DNA from: Pleomorphochaeta sp963678575
Lineage (GTDB): Bacteria > Spirochaetota > Spirochaetia > Sphaerochaetales > Sphaerochaetaceae
Direction of reading: 5' to 3'
DNA: 64,000 nt
NCBI GenBank assembly: GCA_963678575.2
Contig: CAXXHV010000002.1
Location: forward strand, 1,550,001 to 1,614,000
Within the stretch, counting starts at the first letter, position 1. Each line of letters starts with the position of its first letter. A program made the position numbers and the translations under genes. Below, piece after piece: positions 27,933-36,978 of the stretch. Under the pieces are notes generated by a model, which worked only from the letters and a program-made list of their open reading frames with translations, was not told the DNA's origin and ran no database searches.

Positions 27933-29239
27933 ATAAGTTTTCTAAAATTATCCATAAAATCAAAATAAGATTTTTTGGTCATAACTGGTGTAAATTTTGA
28001 GATTATCTCTTTAGCAGTATCAGCTTTATCATAAAGTAAATCGATAACACTCATTGCCATTGCTTTTGCTGGTAATATATAGGCTATATCATAATCTGTT
28101 ATACAGAAATCTTTTGTATGTAAAGCTCCTGAAACTCCACCTATCATAGGATGTAACGCTGGCATTAAATGTGATATATCCCCAAAATCAAAGGACGCTG
28201 TAAAATCTTTTCCCTCAATAACTTTCCCCTTAAACCCAAGTGCTTCAATATTTTCTTTGAAAATCATATCAAGAGATTCAGTTCTCAAAAGAGGGAGATA
28301 TCCTGGGTCTTCTAGAATATCAATACCTGCTCCAACAGCATCAGCACCAGCTATTAGAGCCCGATTTACTTTATTGCTAGCATCTACCATGCTTTCGACT
28401 GATCTGGCTCTAACACACGTTTCCATTTTCACTTCTTCAGGTATTACATTCACAATATCACCACCTTTTGTGATTATACTATGAACTCGTACTCTATCTA
28501 AATCCTTAAACACTTCACGTTGGGCATGAATATTCATCATAGCAAGAGAAGCAGCATTTAATGCATTTATCCCATCTTCAGGGGCAGACCCCGCATGGGA
28601 AGCTTTGCCCTTAAAGGTTATTTGTTTAGCAATAAATCCATTACTTATAGGACCTACAATGGCGACAGATTCTCCAATATCATTAATCGAATGGAACATC
28701 ATACTAATATCAACATCATCAAAAATCCCACGCTTAATCATTTCCTGTTTACCACCGAAATATTCAATTTCGCCATTATTACGTAATTGTTGTCGGTAGT
28801 CCATTTCAATGAATTCTTCAGCAGGGGTAGTCAAAATCTTAATACGCCCCCCGAGTTGTGAAAGAATCCCTGGCGCAGACAAACCAGTAATAGCCCCTAA
28901 TAACCCGCCAATCTGGATATTATGACCACAGGCATGGACAACACCATTAGAATCAGCCTGAGGATGGTCACTAACAACAATAGCATCTAATTCACCTAAT
29001 AAAGCGATTGTTGGTCCAACTTCTTTTTCATTCAAAATAGCTTGACACCCAGTAACTGCAACAGGACCTTCAGTATGAATTCCAAGAGATTTAAGATAGT
29101 TTTTTACTACTTCAGTTGCATATAACTCTTTATATCCAAGCTCAGGTCGAGCAAATATTTTTGTTCCTGCTTCAATAATATTTTCACGATTCTCATCTAT
29201 TGCTTGAATTGCTCTCTGCTTTAATTCATTTTTTGTCAT
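27923..29239 (-). CDS. M20-family metal-dependent amidohydrolase
   Basis: 438 residues of the M20D/AbgB-like peptidase group, which hydrolyse N-acyl amino acids or small peptides. Seen: metal-site HACGHN (about residue 103), the Glu pair in TTPAEEF, dimerisation insert beginning KQITFKGKASHAGSAPEDGINALNA, and a late metal-site HTKDF. The length is somewhat above the 380-400 of hippurate hydrolases. It is the last gene after the Lrp-type regulator and racemase operon; an N-acylamino-acid deacylase acting with the racemase is a reasonable but unproven pairing. Confidence 0.9.
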   Translation of the reverse strand: MTKNELKQRAIQAIDENRENIIEAGTKIFARPELGYKELYATEVVKNYLKSLGIHTEGPVAVTGCQAILNEKEVGPTIALLGELDAIVVSDHPQADSNGVVHACGHNIQIGGLLGAITGLSAPGILSQLGGRIKILTTPAEEFIEMDYRQQLRNNGEIEYFGGKQEMIKRGIFDDVDISMMFHSINDIGESVAIVGPISNGFIAKQITFKGKASHAGSAPEDGINALNAASLAMMNIHAQREVFKDLDRVRVHSIITKGGDIVNVIPEEVKMETCVRARSVESMVDASNKVNRALIAGADAVGAGIDILEDPGYLPLLRTESLDMIFKENIEALGFKGKVIEGKDFTASFDFGDISHLMPALHPMIGGVSGALHTKDFCITDYDIAYILPAKAMAMSVIDLLYDKADTAKEIISKFTPVMTKKSYFDFMDNFRKLIHK

Positions 29240-29296
29240 ACTATTACCTTACTAAGACCCTTTATCAGTTTGATAATTCTTAAAATCTCATTAATA

Positions 29297-29731
29297 TCAA
29301 ACCCATTTTGAATAACTTTTTAATACTATCATCGAATCAATTGCTGTAGTTGAAATCAGTCCACCAAGATCATTTCGTAAGAAGTCTATCAATTTATTTG
29401 TTTCAATAAAAACCTCAACAATTAAATCAGGTTTTCCAGTTACGACACAAACCGATTTAACACCTTCAAGCTGATTTATTGCTTCTGCAGCCTTTTCACA
29501 ATCCCTATTAATAGCAACTTCGACTAATAAAAAAATGAGTTGTTTTTCTGTAAAAACATTAGGATTCATTAATCCTTTAACATTTAATAGCCCACTCTCT
29601 ATTAGTCGATTAATCCTATTCTTTATGGTGCCATTTGAAACATCTAGCATTTCGGCTATTTTATTATTTTGGATTCTACCATCGGCAGATAATATCTCTA
29701 TGATTTTATAATCTATTTGATCAAGTTTCAA
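29297..29731 (-). CDS. Lrp/AsnC-family regulator
   Basis: 144 residues: helix-turn-helix (about 5-60, NKIAEMLDVSNGTIKNRINR) and a RAM/ligand domain (about 65-140, VKSVCVVTGKPDLIVEVFI). Such proteins bind amino acids or related compounds and bend DNA at phased sites. A 30-base perfect palindrome lies just upstream (29763-29792), probably for autoregulation. It sits between the catabolic operon and the M20 gene, and likely controls both. Confidence 0.9.
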   Translation of the reverse strand: MKLDQIDYKIIEILSADGRIQNNKIAEMLDVSNGTIKNRINRLIESGLLNVKGLMNPNVFTEKQLIFLLVEVAINRDCEKAAEAINQLEGVKSVCVVTGKPDLIVEVFIETNKLIDFLRNDLGGLISTTAIDSMIVLKSYSKWV

Positions 29732-29762
29732 AACAGATACTCCTTAGTTTATTAAATTATAT

Positions 29763-29792
29763 AATTATTAATAACATAAGTTATTAATAATT
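29763..29792. promoter_or_regulatory. 30-base perfect palindrome upstream of the Lrp gene
   Basis: Arms AATTATTAATAAC (29763-29775) and GTTATTAATAATT (29780-29792) around ATAA. An imperfect second copy of the left arm (AATTATTGATAAC) follows at 29789-29801. It has no G+C-rich stem, so I read it as a regulator site rather than a terminator; it lies ~32 bases before the Lrp start and directly after the dehydrogenase stop. Confidence 0.6.
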
Positions 29793-29809
29793 ATTGATAA
29801 CATAAATTA

Positions 29810-30700
29810 TTATTTTTTTTCAATACAATTCAAATTTTCATATACCTTATATAACCCATGTATACCATCATTTCCAAGCTCCATCGCACCTGAAGCAATA
29901 TACATTTGCCAAGCTAATGCTAATCCAGGTAAAGATAAATCCATTCTCTTAGATTCATCCAAAGCAATTCCAATATCTTTCAAAAAATGCTTAATAGAAA
30001 ATCCTGGCATAAAATCATAATCGGCTATTTTTGGTGCAAGATTTGAATACAACCAAGATCCCACAGACCCCTTTTCTAAAACTGAAATAACTTTTTTCAT
30101 ATCTAAATTAGCTTTCTTAGTATAAATAAGAGATTCCGAAACGCCCATCATTGTTGCTGCACCCAATATTTGTCCAGCAATTTTAGTATGCTGTCCAGCC
30201 CCTGATTCACCCATGTAGGTAACTGCTGCACCAAATTGTTCAATAAAAGATTTTACAGTTTCAAAATCTTCAAGAGCACCACCAATCATTATAGATAACA
30301 GTTTCCCCTTAGCTCCAGATTCTCCTCCAGTTACAGGAGCATCTAAAGCATGAGCCCCTAAAACTCTGGCTTTCCTAGCAATCTCCTTAGCTAATTCTGG
30401 AGTAGAACTAGTAAAATCAATGATATAACTACCTTTTTTTAAGGTAAGAAAAATACCAGTTTCTCCAAACATTATAGATTGAATATCAGTTGGAGTACCA
30501 ACCATAGTACAAATAATATCACTCTTTTCAGCAATTTCCATTGGAGAGCCACACAATTTTGCACCAAGAGCTTCTAATTTTTTTGCATTCTTTTCAAAGT
30601 AGTCATATACAAACACTTCATATCCAGCTTCTAATAAATGTCCACACATAGGAGCGCCCATGATACCGGCTCCTATCCAACCAATAGTCTTATCCTTCAT
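29810..30700 (-). CDS. 3-hydroxyisobutyrate/tartronate-semialdehyde dehydrogenase family enzyme
   Basis: 296 residues from ATG 30700, which has AAGGAG upstream; the frame extends 12 codons further but that start is inferior. The N-terminal Rossmann motif is IGWIGAGIMGAPMCGHLLEAG, given here as GWIGAGIMGAPM; DAPVTGGESGAKGKL and the catalytic Lys in GAGQHTKIAGQ follow. Members reduce tartronate semialdehyde or oxidise 3-hydroxy acids. The start lies inside the end of the preceding gene (11 shared bases). Following an HpcH/HpaI aldolase, reduction of its semialdehyde product is the natural guess. Confidence 0.87.
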   Translation of the reverse strand: MKDKTIGWIGAGIMGAPMCGHLLEAGYEVFVYDYFEKNAKKLEALGAKLCGSPMEIAEKSDIICTMVGTPTDIQSIMFGETGIFLTLKKGSYIIDFTSSTPELAKEIARKARVLGAHALDAPVTGGESGAKGKLLSIMIGGALEDFETVKSFIEQFGAAVTYMGESGAGQHTKIAGQILGAATMMGVSESLIYTKKANLDMKKVISVLEKGSVGSWLYSNLAPKIADYDFMPGFSIKHFLKDIGIALDESKRMDLSLPGLALAWQMYIASGAMELGNDGIHGLYKVYENLNCIEKK

Positions 30701-31694
30701 ATTTTTTATTCTCCTTTTTATCCCAAAGAACATCAAGTACCTCTTTATTAACTAAATGCTTTGGAGATTTTCCCATTAAAATCTTTTCTATATCATCATA
30801 TAACATATTAAAAGATTTACTTATTGCACCATCACTCATTCCTACTGCATGAGGAGTTGTTATACATTTTGGATTTAAGAATATAGGATGTAACTCTGTT
30901 ACAGGCTCCTCTTTAAATACATCCAAAGCAACTCCTGAAAGCTTTTCACTTTCTAAAGCTTGTTGAAGATCCGAAAGATCTTCTATTAAACCACCTCTTG
31001 CTAAATTGATTAAATATGAACCATTTTTCATCTTACTTATAAATTCTTTATCTACGAGATTCTTTGTAGATTCATTTAGTCCAACATGCAAACAAATAAA
31101 ATCAGAAGTTGCAATCAATTCTTCAATATCTACTTTTTTTGCATTATATTTAGTCACATCATTTTCACCAACAAAAGGGTCGTAAAATTGAACATTAAAA
31201 TTTAATGGAGTTAATAAGGACGCTAATTCTCTCCCAATCTGTCCAAATCCAATTATTCCAACAGTTGTATTTTCGATTTCTAAAGGTTTGGCCTTATATC
31301 TAATATTCCAATTCAAATTCAACAATTCCCTATTAAGAAGCATCAAATTTTTTGCTAGTGCAAGTATTAAGGCTAGAGAAGCTTCAGCTACTGACCTAGC
31401 ATTTGCACCTGGAGTATTAATCAAAGGAATACAATTTTTTGTAGAACTATAAATATCCACAGATTCTACACCGACACCAGTCCGCCCTATAACTTTTAAA
31501 TTCTTTCCTGCTTCAATTATCTCTTTTGTAGCTCGACCATCACCTCTAACAATATAAACAATAGCATCTGGAATTAACTTAATTACTTCCTCGTCAGTAG
31601 GATTATTTAAAACTATAAGCTTACCAAATTTTTCAATTTTCTGCTTAAAAGAATCAATAACAGGACCAGTTGATAATATTATAGGTTCTCTCAT
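30690..31694 (-). CDS. D-2-hydroxyacid dehydrogenase (SerA-like)
   Basis: 334 residues. NAD-binding motif TVGIIGFGQIGRELA (about 145-160), LINLARGGLIEDLSDL with the catalytic Arg region, and TPHAVGMSDGA with the catalytic His. Typical of short phosphoglycerate-dehydrogenase-like or glycerate/hydroxypyruvate enzymes; no regulatory ACT domain. Overlaps the aldolase stop by four bases and the next gene by 11, so all three are co-translated. Exact substrate unknown. Confidence 0.88.
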   Translation of the reverse strand: MREPIILSTGPVIDSFKQKIEKFGKLIVLNNPTDEEVIKLIPDAIVYIVRGDGRATKEIIEAGKNLKVIGRTGVGVESVDIYSSTKNCIPLINTPGANARSVAEASLALILALAKNLMLLNRELLNLNWNIRYKAKPLEIENTTVGIIGFGQIGRELASLLTPLNFNVQFYDPFVGENDVTKYNAKKVDIEELIATSDFICLHVGLNESTKNLVDKEFISKMKNGSYLINLARGGLIEDLSDLQQALESEKLSGVALDVFKEEPVTELHPIFLNPKCITTPHAVGMSDGAISKSFNMLYDDIEKILMGKSPKHLVNKEVLDVLWDKKENKKYEG

Positions 31695-32464
31695 TTAGTT
31701 ACCTGGATTTCATCCTTACAAGTCTTTAATAAATCCTGCAACCCTTTTGATAAAATACTCCCATCAGATCCCACAACTAAAAATTTAAAACCCATTTCTA
31801 GATACGTTGGAAGGTTTGTTATTCCAGGCACAAGAATACCTGGTACTTTACCATATTTTTCACAGGCTTTCTGAATTATCTTTATTGTCTCAATAAATTT
31901 TGGATGATTATATTGTTGTGCTATCCCCATACTAACAGATAAATCTAAAGGTCCAACAAATATAACATCAACTCCATCTACTTGGGCAATTTCTTCAACA
32001 TTATTAACACCCTCTTCGGTTTCAATTTGTACTACTAAAGTAAGTTCTTTATTTGCATTTGCAAAATATTTATCAAAATTCTGTCCAAATTCAGCAGCTC
32101 GGGTAAATTTTGCAACTCCCCTAATACCTTCTGGAGCATACTTCATAGATTTTGCTGCAGCCTTTGCCTCTGCTGCAGTTGAGACAAATGGAATCATTAT
32201 TCCTTCTGCTCCAAGATCCAAAGCTTTTTTGAACATTGCTGCATCATTAGATGGTAATCTTACAATAGGGGCAATCTCTAAATCTGAGACAGCCTGAATC
32301 TGTAAAGACATATCCTTCACATCCCCAATTCCATGTTCAAGATCAATCCATAACCAATCAAAGCCACATCTACCAGCTAATTCTGCAAATATGTTGGAAC
32401 CTAGACTTGAGCCAATACCAAACATAGGTTTTTCACTATTAAGTTTTGTTTTAAAATTTTTCAT
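31691..32464 (-). CDS. HpcH/HpaI-family class II aldolase (GarL/RhmA-like)
   Basis: About 257 residues from ATG 32464 (an in-frame GTG three codons upstream is the alternative). Family motifs: GFDWLWIDLEHG (base and metal region), EAAAKSMKYAPEGIRG-like Arg segment, VQIETEEGVNNVEEI with metal Glu, and DVIFVGPLDLSVSMG with metal Asp. These enzymes split 2-keto-3-deoxy sugar acids into pyruvate and an aldehyde. It lies 8-17 bases after the racemase gene. Pairing with a semialdehyde reductase supports a sugar-acid route. Confidence 0.9.
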   Translation of the reverse strand: MKNFKTKLNSEKPMFGIGSSLGSNIFAELAGRCGFDWLWIDLEHGIGDVKDMSLQIQAVSDLEIAPIVRLPSNDAAMFKKALDLGAEGIMIPFVSTAAEAKAAAKSMKYAPEGIRGVAKFTRAAEFGQNFDKYFANANKELTLVVQIETEEGVNNVEEIAQVDGVDVIFVGPLDLSVSMGIAQQYNHPKFIETIKIIQKACEKYGKVPGILVPGITNLPTYLEMGFKFLVVGSDGSILSKGLQDLLKTCKDEIQVTK

Positions 32465-32480
32465 AACACCCACTTCTTAT

Positions 32481-33587
32481 TTATTTAAAAGTTTTTTTAT
32501 ATACAAGATTTTTTATTAGTTCTTTCATATCAGGTTCTGCGCCACAACCTACTCTATCACTTGCTCTTGCAAATCCTGGTTTATATAACTCCATCTCTGG
32601 ATCAGATAAATCTTTGTAATAAAATCTAGAACTTGGAAAAATATCACTTGGATATAAAATATTACCCATAGTAGCTAAAGCCAAACAATGATTTGCCCCA
32701 ACTGAAGACTCAAGCATTCCCCCAATCCAACAAGGAATATTAACAGATTCACAATAATCATGAATTTTAATAGCGTTGGTTATTCCACCTACTCGACCAG
32801 GTTTGATATTAACCCATTTACAGGCATTGACAGCATGAGCTTGTTTTACTGAATCAACTGATACAATACTTTCATCTAAACAAATCGGAGTATTTATCTC
32901 CTTTGCTAATTCTGCATGATCACCAATATCATTGAAAGCTAAAGGTTGTTCAATCATTGCTAAATTATATTTGTCCAACTCTTTAAACATTGATAAATCT
33001 TTCAAAGTATAGGCCGCGTTACAATCAATATGAAAAACTAAATCAGGAAAATTTTTTCTAACCTCTTTTACCATATTCAAATCCCAACCAGGTCTATATT
33101 TTAATTTAACTCTTTTGAATCCAGATTTTACTGCGCCATCAATTTCCTTGAGTAACATATCTAAATTTTCCATTACCCCAAAATCAGCACCGACTGCAAC
33201 CTCTTGATTTTTCCCACCAATAAGTTTCCAGAGAGGTTTATTCTCCATTTTGGCATGTAAATCCCACCAAGCGAGATCTACACAAGCTTTTGCAAAATAA
33301 TTACCTTTCACTGCAGACATTAAATCTTGTAGTTTATCACCACTTTCAATCTCTTTTGATAAAATCATTGGTGCTAAAAATTTTTTTAAACAGTAATAAG
33401 CGCCTTCTCCAAATTCAGGACTATATCCTGGTTTTGACCATGGAGAAGCTTCTCCCCAACCATAGTAATCACCAGAAGTCAATTTTACTAATACTGATTC
33501 TATTGAAGAATCATTCCCAAATGATGTCCGAAAAGGATATTTTAAAGGCATATTTACTAAAAAGATGTCAATTGCATCTATTTTCAT
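32481..33587 (-). CDS. Enolase-superfamily racemase/epimerase, MLE subgroup (N-acylamino-acid racemase/OSBS-like)
   Basis: 368 residues. Catalytic set of the muconate-lactonizing-enzyme subgroup: KLKYRPGWD with Lys161 and Lys163, metal ligands Asp188 (DCNAAYT), Glu213 (EQPL) and Asp238 (LDESI), and the opposite Lys262 (NIKPGRVGG). The C-terminal GGMLESSVG is typical of OSBS/N-acylamino-acid racemases. Acid-sugar dehydratases of the mandelate-racemase subgroup use a His-Asp pair instead, so I favour a racemase or epimerase. No menaquinone genes are nearby. It follows the transporter genes, 12 bases after tctA. Confidence 0.87.
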   Translation of the reverse strand: MKIDAIDIFLVNMPLKYPFRTSFGNDSSIESVLVKLTSGDYYGWGEASPWSKPGYSPEFGEGAYYCLKKFLAPMILSKEIESGDKLQDLMSAVKGNYFAKACVDLAWWDLHAKMENKPLWKLIGGKNQEVAVGADFGVMENLDMLLKEIDGAVKSGFKRVKLKYRPGWDLNMVKEVRKNFPDLVFHIDCNAAYTLKDLSMFKELDKYNLAMIEQPLAFNDIGDHAELAKEINTPICLDESIVSVDSVKQAHAVNACKWVNIKPGRVGGITNAIKIHDYCESVNIPCWIGGMLESSVGANHCLALATMGNILYPSDIFPSSRFYYKDLSDPEMELYKPGFARASDRVGCGAEPDMKELIKNLVYKKTFK

Positions 33588-33599
33588 AGATTTCTCCTA

Positions 33600-35102
33600 T
33601 TATATATTATTTTTTATTTTTCTTTGCTTAACTATTGAAAAAATTATACTTATCAAAGCCAAAAGCAGTAAAATAGCACTTATTGGTCTTTGTAAGAAAA
33701 TCATAAAACTTCCAGTAGTTGAGTATGTTAAACCTCTTCGAAGGTTCAACTCTATCATTGGGCCAAGAATAAAACCCAAAATCATTGGAGTTATTGAAAA
33801 TCCCCAGAATTCTAGCAACAACCCTATAATTGCAAATCCTATCATTACAATACAGTCAAAGAAATAGTTGTTACTTGAGAAAGATCCTATAAAACTCATT
33901 ACAATCAATACTGAATAAAGATATTTATATGGGATTTTTAAAATTTTAGGAAATAGTTTAATACTATTAATTTGTAACAAGAAAGTAATTATTCCTGCCA
34001 ATCCCATAAGAATAAAAATTGAATAAACTAAAGTCGGATCATTTCTAAAAAGTAGAGGACCAGGCTGAATACCATGTATTATCAAACCTCCTAATAGAAC
34101 TGCAGTAACACTATCTCCAGGTATACCAAGAGTAAGCATAGGTATTACAGAACCACCCACTGCTGCATTATTTGCTAGTTCAGATGCAATTATTCCTTCT
34201 TTGCTTCCTTTCCCAAATAATTCCGGATGCTTGGATGAATTTTTAGCCTGCGAGTATGCTACTAAGTTTGATAAACCACTACCCATACCAGGTAAAAATC
34301 CAATCCAAAGTCCAAGAGATAAAGATCTAATAATATTTACGAAGCCAGCCTTAAATCCAAATTCTTTCACTAACTTCTTAAAATTACTGTTACCAATTTT
34401 TACGCTTTCTTTTCTCTTAATATTTATTGCTACATCATGAAGAATTTGCTTTATTGCATATATCCCCAAGACCAATGCGAGAATATTAATTCCACCACTT
34501 AAGGCTACGGTGCCAAAAGTGAATCTAGGATATCCATCTATAGGAGATATACCAATTGTACAAAAAGCAAGTCCTAGAAATGCAGAGGCCAACCCCTTAA
34601 TTACATTGCCCTGTGCCAATGAACCAACAAAAGTCAAAGCAGTTACCCCCAGAGCAAAGTACTCCCAAGGTCCAAAACTCAAAGCAATTTTTGAGATTAT
34701 TGGACTAATAAAGGCTGCAACAACTACACTAAAAAGAGTTCCTATAAAGGAAGCTATTATACCAAGCCCAAGAGCAATATCTGATTTACCACTTTTACTC
34801 AAAGGATAAGCATCAAAGCAGGTTGCTATTGCTGAGGGAGTCCCGGGAATTCCAAGTAAAGAAGCTGCAATAAATCCTCCAGAAACACCTCCAATCCATA
34901 CCCCTAATAGTAAAGACATTCCTACAACAGGAGAAAATCCGAACGTTAATGGAAGTAACAAAGTAACTCCAGTTACAGCTGTCAATCCAGGGATTGCACC
35001 AAAAATTACGCCGACAACAACTCCCAAGAAAAGTAAGATTATAGATAATGGAGTTACAACGCCTGTTAATGCTGTTAAAAAAATACTCATAAAAATATCC
35101 AT
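33600..35102 (-). CDS. tctA: Tripartite tricarboxylate transporter, large membrane subunit (TctA)
   Basis: 500 residues with about 11-12 membrane segments. Signatures: FGAIPGLTAVTGVTLLLPLTF and GIPGTPSAIATCFDAYPL near the N-terminus and GLWIGFLPGMGSGLSNLVAYSQ mid-protein (quoted in part). It is the ion-coupled channel of a TTT carboxylate importer. Lies 13 bases after tctB in the operon. Confidence 0.95.
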   Translation of the reverse strand: MDIFMSIFLTALTGVVTPLSIILLFLGVVVGVIFGAIPGLTAVTGVTLLLPLTFGFSPVVGMSLLLGVWIGGVSGGFIAASLLGIPGTPSAIATCFDAYPLSKSGKSDIALGLGIIASFIGTLFSVVVAAFISPIISKIALSFGPWEYFALGVTALTFVGSLAQGNVIKGLASAFLGLAFCTIGISPIDGYPRFTFGTVALSGGINILALVLGIYAIKQILHDVAINIKRKESVKIGNSNFKKLVKEFGFKAGFVNIIRSLSLGLWIGFLPGMGSGLSNLVAYSQAKNSSKHPELFGKGSKEGIIASELANNAAVGGSVIPMLTLGIPGDSVTAVLLGGLIIHGIQPGPLLFRNDPTLVYSIFILMGLAGIITFLLQINSIKLFPKILKIPYKYLYSVLIVMSFIGSFSSNNYFFDCIVMIGFAIIGLLLEFWGFSITPMILGFILGPMIELNLRRGLTYSTTGSFMIFLQRPISAILLLLALISIIFSIVKQRKIKNNI

Positions 35103-35115
35103 CCTGTTTTAAATG

Positions 35116-35565
35116 TTAAAAAATCACACCACTTGGGAGCATTACATGTAATACTTTCTCAAAAGTTAAAAAGATAATTGCTGTAACAACAAAACTAAAT
35201 ATAACTTTACCCTTAAGATTCTTTCTATCTTTTCCAATAATCATGTTTGATAAGAATAGTAAAACTGGTGTTGCTATAAGAAATCCTAAAAAATACAGCA
35301 TAATAGTATAAAGACCTATCACGCAAAATAAGGCTATTGTGTTCTTGAAATCATATTTTTCTTCTGCTTTTTTCTGGTCTTTCTGGAAAATTATGATTAT
35401 GCCTGTAAGAATCATACCAACCCCTGATATGAATGGTAAAATAACGGGACCAGGATCATTCAGTAATTCGGGGTCAGTAATGTTTTTAGAGCCAATCAAG
35501 AACAAAATACCAACCACAGTAATTGTTAAACCAGCCATATGATTTCTATTTAGTATTTTATTCAT
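35116..35565 (-). CDS. tctB: Tripartite tricarboxylate transporter, small membrane subunit (TctB)
   Basis: 149 residues with four membrane helices (about 12-28, 42-60, 78-110 as a pair, 128-145) and the family's GVGMILTGIIIIF in helix 2. It lies between tctC and tctA with 15- and 13-base gaps, the standard order of TTT operons. Confidence 0.9.
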   Translation of the reverse strand: MNKILNRNHMAGLTITVVGILFLIGSKNITDPELLNDPGPVILPFISGVGMILTGIIIIFQKDQKKAEEKYDFKNTIALFCVIGLYTIMLYFLGFLIATPVLLFLSNMIIGKDRKNLKGKVIFSFVVTAIIFLTFEKVLHVMLPSGVIF

Positions 35566-35580
35566 TTTTAAATTTTCTCC

Positions 35581-36549
35581 TTAAAATCCAAGTTTCTCAG
35601 CTAACATTTCTATTCTTTTATCTTCAGCTTCAACAAATTCATTGGTATCTGAAACACTTCTGTATTCAAACACTTGTCCAACACGATTTAAAGAACTATT
35701 AAACTCTTCATTATCTACTAAATTTTTCATAGCATTATTTAAAGTTTCCACAATTTCTTCTGGTAATTCTTTTGGACCATATAAAGTATGCATAGCTGGC
35801 ATAATAACGTCATATCCCTGCTCAATAGCTGTAGGTAAATCTGGTGCGGTAATATCTCTTTGTTCAGAAGCTACTGCTAATACTCTCATTTCCTTCGCTT
35901 CCATATATTGCTTACCACTTCCAACTGAAGCCATAATTACATGAAGCATTCCGCCTTGCATTGCAGCAAGCTTGTCTACTTCTCCACCAGCTCCAACAAC
36001 TCTTAATTTTATATCTGCAGCATTCATTAGAGCTCCAGCCATAAAGTGACTTATACTTCCCATCTGAACTCCAAATATATACTGATCTGGATTCATTTTT
36101 GCATCATTTACAAAATCATCTAAATTCATCCATGGTGAATTATAATCAACAGTAATTGTCTCATTAACACTTATCGCAGTAGAGATTGGTGTATAATCTC
36201 TATAGGAAATATCATATTTATCTGTATAATAGCCTGCATGCAACTGAGTATGATGGTAAAGTAAAGTATATCCATCATTTTTTGCATTTTTAACGGTTTC
36301 CATTCCAATCATTCCACCACCACCATCTTGGTTAACAACTACAACAGTATTTCCTAATTCTTCTTGTAGAAATTTTGCAAGAATTCTCGCTCCCGCATCA
36401 GTTGCTCCTCCAGCTCTTGTTGGAACAATAATTTGAATAGTTTTCTTTGGATATGCTAAACTCGCTTCCTGTTCACCTGAAGCAAAAAGCATCCCTGCAC
36501 ATAACCCTGTCATAATTAAGCTAAGCATCATTTTTTTTACTAAATTCAT
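35581..36549 (-). CDS. tctC: Tripartite tricarboxylate transporter, periplasmic binding protein (TctC)
   Basis: 322 residues. Signal peptide ending LFASGEQEA (spirochaete type, no lipobox Cys), then the TctC core: IQIIVPTRAGGATDAGARI, VVVNQDGGGGMIG, and IFGVQMGSISHF. It captures a small carboxylate for TctAB; which one is unknown. First gene of the long operon running to the Lrp gene; promoter at 36577-36605 with phased TTGCA repeats above it. AGGAG precedes the ATG. Confidence 0.94.
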   Translation of the reverse strand: MNLVKKMMLSLIMTGLCAGMLFASGEQEASLAYPKKTIQIIVPTRAGGATDAGARILAKFLQEELGNTVVVVNQDGGGGMIGMETVKNAKNDGYTLLYHHTQLHAGYYTDKYDISYRDYTPISTAISVNETITVDYNSPWMNLDDFVNDAKMNPDQYIFGVQMGSISHFMAGALMNAADIKLRVVGAGGEVDKLAAMQGGMLHVIMASVGSGKQYMEAKEMRVLAVASEQRDITAPDLPTAIEQGYDVIMPAMHTLYGPKELPEEIVETLNNAMKNLVDNEEFNSSLNRVGQVFEYRSVSDTNEFVEAEDKRIEMLAEKLGF

Positions 36550-36576
36550 TTTCTTCTCCTTTTTTTATTATGGCTA

Positions 36577-36605
36577 ATTTTACTTTAGTTATTTAAATAA
36601 GTCAA
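36577..36605 (-). promoter_or_regulatory. Promoter of the TTT/racemase/aldolase operon
   Basis: Minus-strand TTGACT (36605-36600), 17-base spacer, TAAAAT (36582-36577), 28 bases before the tctC ATG. Good match to a housekeeping promoter. Confidence 0.7.
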
Positions 36606-36622
36606 ACTTTTATTTACAATAT

Positions 36623-36688
36623 TTGCAAAAATTTAATCTATTTTTGTAATTATTGCAATTATTTGCATATATTAATGCCTAAATTGCA
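36623..36688. promoter_or_regulatory. Four TTGCA repeats in helical phase upstream of the TTT promoter
   Basis: TTGCA occurs at 36623, 36653, 36663 and 36684, spacings 30, 10 and 21 bases, so all lie on one DNA face. They sit just upstream of the -35 box, suiting an activator that binds cooperatively, such as the Lrp-type protein encoded in the operon. Confidence 0.5.
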
Positions 36689-36978
36689 TAAATCTCTTAT
36701 CAACAACCACGCTCGTTATTTAGATTTATTAATGAATTTAACGATAAAATCATCATTGAAGTAAAAAATATCTAGTTATTTAATCAAACTATAAATATTT
36801 CCTTTTATAAAAATTGTAAGTGTAGAGATATCAATTAAAACAGAATCATAGACATATAAGGTGTAAAGTTAAAAGAAATTATATTTGGTTATTTGATATC
36901 TAAAATTAATTTTATGAATTATATATTGAAGTCACCAGAATTGACGCTTGCAATAAATATATGATATATCCTTAATTT

